Source: Desulfobacterales bacterium
Lineage (GTDB): Bacteria; Desulfobacterota; DSM-4660; Desulfatiglandales; Desulfatiglandaceae
Direction: 5' to 3'
Assembly (NCBI GenBank): GCA_027061865.1
Contig: JAMOVZ010000209.1
Span: 1 to 10,239, forward strand
Length of the DNA: 10,239 bases
The notes below the pieces were generated by a model that was not told where the DNA came from, made no database searches, and saw only the letters and a list, made by a program, of their open reading frames with translations. Below are positions 5,488 to 10,239 of the stretch, piece by piece. Position 1 is the first letter of the stretch. Each line of letters opens with the position of its first letter. Both the position numbers and the translations under genes were made by a program.

Positions 5488-7638
5488 TTATTTATTTTGC
5501 AGATCTGATAGTTGCTGTTGCCAGTTGTCCAAGACTACCTTTCTTTCCTTAATTACTTGCAAGAGAAGAGGCAGGACAATCCGGGGGTTTGGATCAAGCC
5601 CACTATGGACATCCTGGGATTTCAACCTTCTTAGAATTTTTGGAAGCTTCTTCTTATCATTATCAAGCGCAGAGACGAGAGAAACCGCTTTTTTAGCGGT
5701 CTTTTTAGCTTGAACGAATCTTGATAATCTTGTGTAAATCTCTGACAGATGAAGAAGGGCAGAGAGGTCTGTTGGGTTATCATTCAAGGCATGGGTTAGC
5801 AGTATCACTGCACGCCCAAAAATTCCTTTTTCTTTTAAAGCAATTGCCTTGAGAACTATTGACTGAGCCCTTAATTGCTGCGATTTGACAGCAGGTTCCA
5901 AGTGAATAAGGGCCTCGTCTGGTTGATGGTTCTTTAAGTAGTAAATCGCCATATTATAGTTCGTAACCGGATCGCTAGGATCAATCCGATAAGCCTTTTT
6001 AAGGAGTTTTATGCTCTTCTCCGGTTTGCCCAGTTTGTCGTATATTGCGGCAATGTTTACAATCAACGGTGGGAAATTAGGGGATAATTCTAGAGCCTTA
6101 TTATAAAAAAATAAGCCTTTATCAAGATCTCCCGATCCTTCGTAGAGCTTGCCCATATTGTAATATGCTACCATTTTAGAATTTTTTCGCATTATTTTAT
6201 TGGAATCCAAAGCTTTTTCATATTCAAAGAGAGCTTTTTCAGGAAAGCCATGATCTTGATAATATTTTGCTAAATTATGGTGAGTTCTAAAAAGAGAAGG
6301 AGACTTTTCTACTGCATCAAGCCATAAAGTAAGTTCATTCTTCCAGGTAAAGTTTCGCATATAGGTAGAATGTCCAAAACTAATCAGAATAAATACAATA
6401 AATCCTAAAATGATGGATTTCATTAGTTTCTTATGTTGATAGTAGTTTATTAAAGAAACAAATCCCAGAGATACTGGTAAAAAGAACATCATTGATGGAA
6501 AATAATTTCTATGCTCAAAGACCATTTCTAAAGGGAAAATACTGGATTCGATTATATGGTTTACAAAAAAGAAGAGGATTGAAAAAGAAATGAGAGGTTG
6601 TTTTTTGTAAAGGATGATAGCAGCCGCTATAAGGGCTATAATCACAAGGATTGAAAGTGCCGTACTAACTGGAGTAAAAAGGGATGTGGAGATCGGAAAA
6701 TCATGGGCAATATTTAGCCTGGTTGGCATGGGATAGAGAAGGAGGCTGATATAAAATAACAAGACTCGTGGCTGGGTTAAGAGCCTTTGCCCAAAAGTGA
6801 AAGGCCTGTTTTCGTACCCTGCCAGTATATCTGGCAACAAGCGGCCTGACTTGAAGTAGAAGTAAGCTGCTCCAACTAAAACTACGCTCCCCACTGCCAC
6901 CAAAACCCATTTCCATGACCTCTTGAGAAAGGCTTTCGGATTGTCCTGAAGGATTAGGGCTTCGTAAAGAAAGATACTCACAGGAAACATGGCAGCATTT
7001 TCTTTTGAGCCAAGGGCCAGAAGGAAAGAGAATAGGCAAAGAAAAAAGAAGAGAGTCCTTAAAACCCGAGTCTCAGCAGTCCTGCCTTTAAAGTAAAAAT
7101 ACATGCCCATGATGTAAAACATGGCGGCCATAGAGGCCATTCTCTGGACAATATATGTGACCGCTTGGGTCTGAATCGGATTTATGGCCCAAAGGACTGT
7201 GGCAAGGAGCGAGACAAAATATACATCCCCTTTCCACCTTTCTTTTAAAGTAAGGTGAAATAAGGTTCGATAAATAAAAGCGAACAAAAATAAAGAGGCA
7301 ATAATGTGAACAAGCAGATTGACCACATGATAGCCGAACACATCTAAGCCCCCTAAGAAGTGATTAAGGGCAAAGCTGAGGCAGGCTACGGGCCGGTAAG
7401 GGAAATGAGGATTGTTTCTGTCCGAGAAAACAGCTTTTTTAATAGAATTCCAATTTAAAATTTTCATATGAAGATTATAATTTTCAAGAATATTGGATTC
7501 GTCGTCAAAATGCCAAGAGCAGTTGAATGAGTTGGAGTAGACCATAAGGATAAGAATAGTAAGGGTGACGAATGAAAAAGCCAGCGCACGGCAGTGGGTT
7601 ATCTGGCTATTTGTGCCGCATTCACCAGGTATATTCAT
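5488..7638 (-). CDS. TMTC-like membrane glycosyltransferase with C-terminal TPRs
   Basis: This 716-aa protein has about 10 hydrophobic segments (residues ~18-430) followed by about six tetratricopeptide repeats (~437-650), for example NMGKLYEGSGDLDKGLFFYN. The membrane part follows the order of TMTC (DUF1736) O-mannosyltransferases of the GT-C fold: HFDDES after helix 1 (acidic D45/D46, expected outside and catalytic), NPIQTQAVTYIVQR, SKENAAMFP, a TQPRVLLFYISLLLYP segment and EHRNYFPSM. TMTC enzymes transfer sugar from a polyprenol-phosphate donor to protein Ser/Thr, with the TPRs helping to bind substrate. ATG 7638 is chosen because GGAGG lies 9 nt upstream on this strand; the longer frame to 7740 has no such site. 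The gene sits in opposite orientation between pilins 2 and 3. Pilin as its substrate is inference. Confidence 0.82.
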   Translation of the reverse strand: MNIPGECGTNSQITHCRALAFSFVTLTILILMVYSNSFNCSWHFDDESNILENYNLHMKILNWNSIKKAVFSDRNNPHFPYRPVACLSFALNHFLGGLDVFGYHVVNLLVHIIASLFLFAFIYRTLFHLTLKERWKGDVYFVSLLATVLWAINPIQTQAVTYIVQRMASMAAMFYIMGMYFYFKGRTAETRVLRTLFFFLCLFSFLLALGSKENAAMFPVSIFLYEALILQDNPKAFLKRSWKWVLVAVGSVVLVGAAYFYFKSGRLLPDILAGYENRPFTFGQRLLTQPRVLLFYISLLLYPMPTRLNIAHDFPISTSLFTPVSTALSILVIIALIAAAIILYKKQPLISFSILFFFVNHIIESSIFPLEMVFEHRNYFPSMMFFLPVSLGFVSLINYYQHKKLMKSIILGFIVFILISFGHSTYMRNFTWKNELTLWLDAVEKSPSLFRTHHNLAKYYQDHGFPEKALFEYEKALDSNKIMRKNSKMVAYYNMGKLYEGSGDLDKGLFFYNKALELSPNFPPLIVNIAAIYDKLGKPEKSIKLLKKAYRIDPSDPVTNYNMAIYYLKNHQPDEALIHLEPAVKSQQLRAQSIVLKAIALKEKGIFGRAVILLTHALNDNPTDLSALLHLSEIYTRLSRFVQAKKTAKKAVSLVSALDNDKKKLPKILRRLKSQDVHSGLDPNPRIVLPLLLQVIKERKVVLDNWQQQLSDLQNK

Positions 7639-7668
7639 AAAATTTGGCCTCCACAGAATGAAATTTGT

Positions 7669-7686
7669 TCGGAATAGATTTTGCAA
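7669..7686 (+). promoter_or_regulatory. Degenerate sigma-54-like promoter before pilin 3
   Basis: GG at 7671-7672 and GC at 7683-7684 are exactly 10 nt apart, as in -24/-12 promoters, and the -12 box TTTTGCA is good. The -24 box (TCGGAAT) keeps only GG and one A. The predicted start near 7696 lies 24 nt before ATG 7720. No copies of the 4229-type palindrome were found upstream, so this is a weak call. Confidence 0.28.
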
Positions 7687-7719
7687 AGAGTATACCACAC
7701 TTTGTAGAATGAAAACCCT

Positions 7720-8151
7720 ATGGAGCCTAAAATCAAGCAACTAATAGAGGTAGGAAGAAAAGCGGGGCAGCTTGAGGGGAGGACACCCTCAGAAGGTGGT
7801 TTTACTTTAATAGAACTTATGATAGTTATAGCAATAATAGGGATCTTGGCTGCAATCGCCATCCCTCAATATACGGTGTATAGAAAAAATTCTCATAATG
7901 CCACAGCCTTACATGATTTGCGCCAAGCCATGAACGCCCAGGAATATTACTTTTTGATCCACAAAACATATTGCTCAAACACCACCACACTCATAGGTAG
8001 CACCTATATGCTACATATGTCAGAGGGTGTAACTCTCCAAATAGACCCTGTTGCGACTAATACTACCGCATACCTGATGAGGGCAAGACACTCTTCTGGT
8101 GACACTACATACGTGGTTCAGGGGCCAGGAGGCGCAATACGGAAAGAATAG
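7720..8151 (+). CDS. Type IVa-like pilin paralogue with long leader (pilin 3)
   Basis: This 143-aa prepilin has an unusually long 27-residue basic leader ending SEGG, then mature [14 protein letters not shown] with Glu5 and Pro22. The mature length is 116 aa. The single Cys falls again at mature 58 (KTYC), followed by SNTTTLIG, and the C-terminal block [17 protein letters not shown] is almost the same as in pilin 1. ATG 7720 is the only usable start: an in-frame TAG lies at 7705-7707 and no ATG, GTG or TTG falls between 7720 and the cleavage site. It has no clear Shine-Dalgarno, so translation may be weak or helped by other means. It begins 81 nt from the start of the divergent glycosyltransferase. 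After its stop is only a small palindrome, GCTTTAAAGC (8151-8160), not a strong terminator. Confidence 0.88.
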   Translation: MEPKIKQLIEVGRKAGQLEGRTPSEGGFTLIELMIVIAIIGILAAIAIPQYTVYRKNSHNATALHDLRQAMNAQEYYFLIHKTYCSNTTTLIGSTYMLHMSEGVTLQIDPVATNTTAYLMRARHSSGDTTYVVQGPGGAIRKE

Positions 8152-8289
8152 CTTTAAAGCTTCGCAAATGTCTTCCTTGTTTTTGATCCACATAATCCGC
8201 CCCTTTTTCTTCATTATATGAGTTGTTTTTCCCCTTTGTGGCAGGGATGATGCGTATCTAAATAAAATTGACATTGACGACTAAATAGC

Positions 8290-9987
8290 ATGAAAATTGA
8301 AATAGTTAACAAGGCGAACAGATGCTTAATGCCTCTATTGTTGGCAAGCGTTTTGGCATTAATAGCAGGTATCGTTGTGCTTTGCCTGGTCCCGCCTGTC
8401 AGCAAGGACGCTCTTACCCATCATTTGGCCGTGCCAAAACTCTATTTGCGCCACGGAGGCATATATGAAATACCAGGAATGCCTTTCTCTTATTTTCCAA
8501 TGAACATAGAGCTTCTCTACCTGATTCCTCTTTATTTTAATAACGATATTGCTCCTAAGTTGATTCATTTTGGATTCGCTTTGCTCACAGGCTGGCTGAT
8601 TTTTTCATATTTAAGGACAAGATGTGGCCTGATTTATGCTCTATTCGGGGCGCTTTTTTTCCTTTCAATTCCGTTGATTGTGAAACTTTCGATTACCGTG
8701 TATGTAGACCTTGGTTTGATTTTCTTCACAAATGCGGCTCTTCTTTTCTTGATAAGATGGCGTGAATCTGATTTCAAACATAAATATTTAGCCTTAGCAG
8801 CCTTGTTTTGTGGCTTGGCAGCGGGCACCAAATACAATGGACTTATCACCTTATTCCTTTTATCACTCTTCACTCCGTTCATCTACCTCAGGGGAGAAAA
8901 GCGAGCAGATTCTTTGGGAGCAATAAAGACAGGGATTGTTTTCTTCTCCTTGGCTTTTCTCATTTGCTCACCTTGGTTTGTGAAAAATTTTATCTGGACG
9001 GGGAATCCTCTCTATCCCTTATATGATAATTGGTTTAACCCAAATGCGGCCCAGAAAACCTCGCTCGGGCTTTTTACATATAGAGCATTAGTTTATGGAG
9101 AAAAGTGGTGGGAAATGGCCCTCCTACCCCTTCGAATATTCTTTCAGGGGCAGGATGGAAATCCCCAATTCTTCGATGGAAAACTTAATCCTTTTTTGTT
9201 GGTCTTAGCTGCTCTATCTTTTTTACGGTTGGGTGAAGACAATGAAAGACTCCGATTTGAAAAAAAACTGCTTCTTGCTTTTTCGGTTTTCTTTTTTTTG
9301 TTTGCGTTTTTCAGCTCCAGTCTCAGGATGCGGTACATATCTCCTATTATTCCACCTTTAGTGATACTTTCTGTTTTGGGAATAAAAAAGGCCATTGGAA
9401 TTTCGGAGAGGCTCAAATCCTTGGCAAGAAAAGGTTTGCTATTTGCAACCGTTGGTTCAGCTCTTGCCGCCATTTTAATAAATGCCCAATATGTTATTGG
9501 CCAATTTAAATATGTGAGCCCTCTAGGATACCTGAGAGGGGAGGTCTCCCGTGACCAATATATAGAGAGATATCGGCCAGAATATCCTGTAATGCAGTAT
9601 ATAAATAAAAAATTGCCTGCAAATGCGAAGATTCTTTTTGTCTTCATGGGAAATCGCGGTTACTATTGTGACAGGTGTTATATTTTTGACATGGTACAAA
9701 ACAAGAGCTTGCTTGCTGGGTGCCTGAGGAGCACTGGGAACTCCCGTTTGATGGCCCGAGAACTCAAAGGGAAGGGAATAACCCATATCCTGATGAATAC
9801 AGCAATTTTCAGCCGTTGGACTAGGAAGACATTCGACGCCCAAGAGATGAAAATATTGAAAGAGTTGTTCAAACTATACACCAAAGTGCTTTGCTCGCAT
9901 AATGGCTATGTTCTCTTTCGACTTGGGTCCTATCCTGTACAGTCTATTAAGTTTAACCCTTTGAATTGTCGCATCCCTAGGGGCTAG
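8290..9987 (+). CDS. Multi-pass membrane protein, GT-C glycosyltransferase-like
   Basis: This 565-aa inner-membrane protein has about 10-11 hydrophobic segments and a C-terminal soluble part of roughly 140 residues, the architecture of GT-C enzymes such as ArnT and PMT. After the first helix comes KDALTHHLAVPKLYLRHGG, with acidic D40 and the pair H44/H45 in the first loop, where GT-C enzymes place their catalytic acid. A second acidic motif, VYVDLG (D140), lies further on. The tail has CDRC and one further Cys nearby. These enzymes use polyprenol-phosphate sugars on the periplasmic side. I cannot assign the sugar or acceptor; an O-antigen or glycan role is an alternative to pilin modification. 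ATG 8290 has a weak ribosome site, and ATG 8329 (residue 14) is an alternative start. It lies 138 nt after pilin 3 on the same strand. Confidence 0.75.
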   Translation: MKIEIVNKANRCLMPLLLASVLALIAGIVVLCLVPPVSKDALTHHLAVPKLYLRHGGIYEIPGMPFSYFPMNIELLYLIPLYFNNDIAPKLIHFGFALLTGWLIFSYLRTRCGLIYALFGALFFLSIPLIVKLSITVYVDLGLIFFTNAALLFLIRWRESDFKHKYLALAALFCGLAAGTKYNGLITLFLLSLFTPFIYLRGEKRADSLGAIKTGIVFFSLAFLICSPWFVKNFIWTGNPLYPLYDNWFNPNAAQKTSLGLFTYRALVYGEKWWEMALLPLRIFFQGQDGNPQFFDGKLNPFLLVLAALSFLRLGEDNERLRFEKKLLLAFSVFFFLFAFFSSSLRMRYISPIIPPLVILSVLGIKKAIGISERLKSLARKGLLFATVGSALAAILINAQYVIGQFKYVSPLGYLRGEVSRDQYIERYRPEYPVMQYINKKLPANAKILFVFMGNRGYYCDRCYIFDMVQNKSLLAGCLRSTGNSRLMARELKGKGITHILMNTAIFSRWTRKTFDAQEMKILKELFKLYTKVLCSHNGYVLFRLGSYPVQSIKFNPLNCRIPRG

Positions 9988-10061
9988 AACACCCCATTGT
10001 ATATCGCTGTCCCATGTAGTACTATAAATAGTTTCTAGTAACTTTATTGTTGAGGCAAGAG

Positions 10062-10204
10062 GTGACTGTGCAAGATACTGCGATGGAAAAAAGGTAGATA
10101 GGCTAGAAGAAGCCTTGCTGGAAATGGTTTATCAGTCGCGCAAAACCAAAATGAACCTGGACAGGTTGGCAAAAGAGATGTTGGATTTTAAGGACTGCGC
10201 GTAA
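10062..10204 (+). pseudogene. Frameshifted small coiled-coil protein remnant
   Basis: From GTG 10062 (GAGG 6 nt upstream) the frame reads VTVQDTAMEKR and hits TAG at once. After the run of six A at 10086-10091 the next frame continues VDRLEEALLEMVYQSRKTKMNLDRLAKEMLDFKDCA to TAA at 10202. One extra A would join the two smoothly. The joined product looks like the N-terminal coiled coil of small proteins with an LEEAL...RTE..L..L..EM.EFKDEM pattern, often fused to PD-(D/E)XK-like domains. Here it stops after FKD, so it is truncated as well. A sequencing error in the A run is possible. Confidence 0.38.
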
Positions 10205-10239
10205 TACCAGTCATAGCTTTACTGAATCTGCCAGATGAT

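Noticed and set aside
5488..7638. Calling the TPR protein an O-GlcNAc transferase.
   Set aside because: There is no soluble GT41 catalytic domain; the catalytic part is a multi-pass GT-C-like membrane region.
7639..7740. An N-terminal extension of the TMTC-like protein from a start at 7740.
   Set aside because: ATG 7638 has GGAGG 9 nt upstream and gives a normal short cytosolic tail before helix 1; the extension would overlap the pilin 3 start and has no ribosome site.
8264..8300. TTGACA just before the 8290 gene as a promoter -35 box.
   Set aside because: At normal spacing the -10 box would fall at or inside the start codon and no good hexamer is there.
1..10239. CRISPR arrays, tRNA or rRNA genes, insertion sequences.
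   Set aside because: No regularly spaced repeats, cloverleaf or rRNA signatures, transposase frames or paired terminal inverted repeats were seen.

Overview
The window looks chromosomal and comes from a Gram-negative bacterium. The best guess is a deltaproteobacterium (Desulfobacterota-like). That guess rests on the class III pilins, the PilR-type NtrC-family regulator and the sigma-54 control region; no rRNA or other marker is present to confirm it. The first 2.6 kb is housekeeping-like and visibly more GC-rich than the AT-rich right half, which has an accessory character.

Layout. (1) 1-2590: the 3' part of a class I dihydroorotase gene (pyrC), overlapping by 29 nt a complete sigma-54 response regulator of the NtrC/PilR type. 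(2) 2615-4110: a toxin-antitoxin-like zone. It holds an intact HepT-MntA pair on the minus strand (4-nt overlap). On the plus strand a small conserved-looking protein is followed by what I read as an internally deleted nucleotidyltransferase gene. (3) 4111-4587: no large gene, but a dense regulatory region. Two near-identical palindromes lie 21 bp apart, followed by an IHF-like site, a TGGCAC-N5-TTGTA sigma-54 promoter and a ~180-nt leader with a strong Shine-Dalgarno and a 10-codon mini-ORF. (4) 4588-8151: three class III (type IVa) pilin genes on the plus strand, interrupted by a minus-strand TMTC-like membrane glycosyltransferase with TPRs, which lies between pilins 2 and 3. (5) 8290-9987: a second multi-pass GT-C-like membrane protein. 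(6) 9988-10239: a short, apparently frameshifted remnant of a small coiled-coil protein.

How it may work together. The PilR-like regulator probably activates the first pilin through the palindromes and the sigma-54 promoter about 2 kb downstream. The three mature pilins share an identical framework, with a single Cys at mature position 58 followed by a Ser/Thr-rich patch and a closely similar C-terminal RH-x2-GD-x-T(Y/F) motif. Because two different GT-C-like membrane proteins are interleaved with them, the most interesting hypothesis is a pilin diversification and glycosylation locus. The family assignments come from sequence motifs; the functional link is inference.
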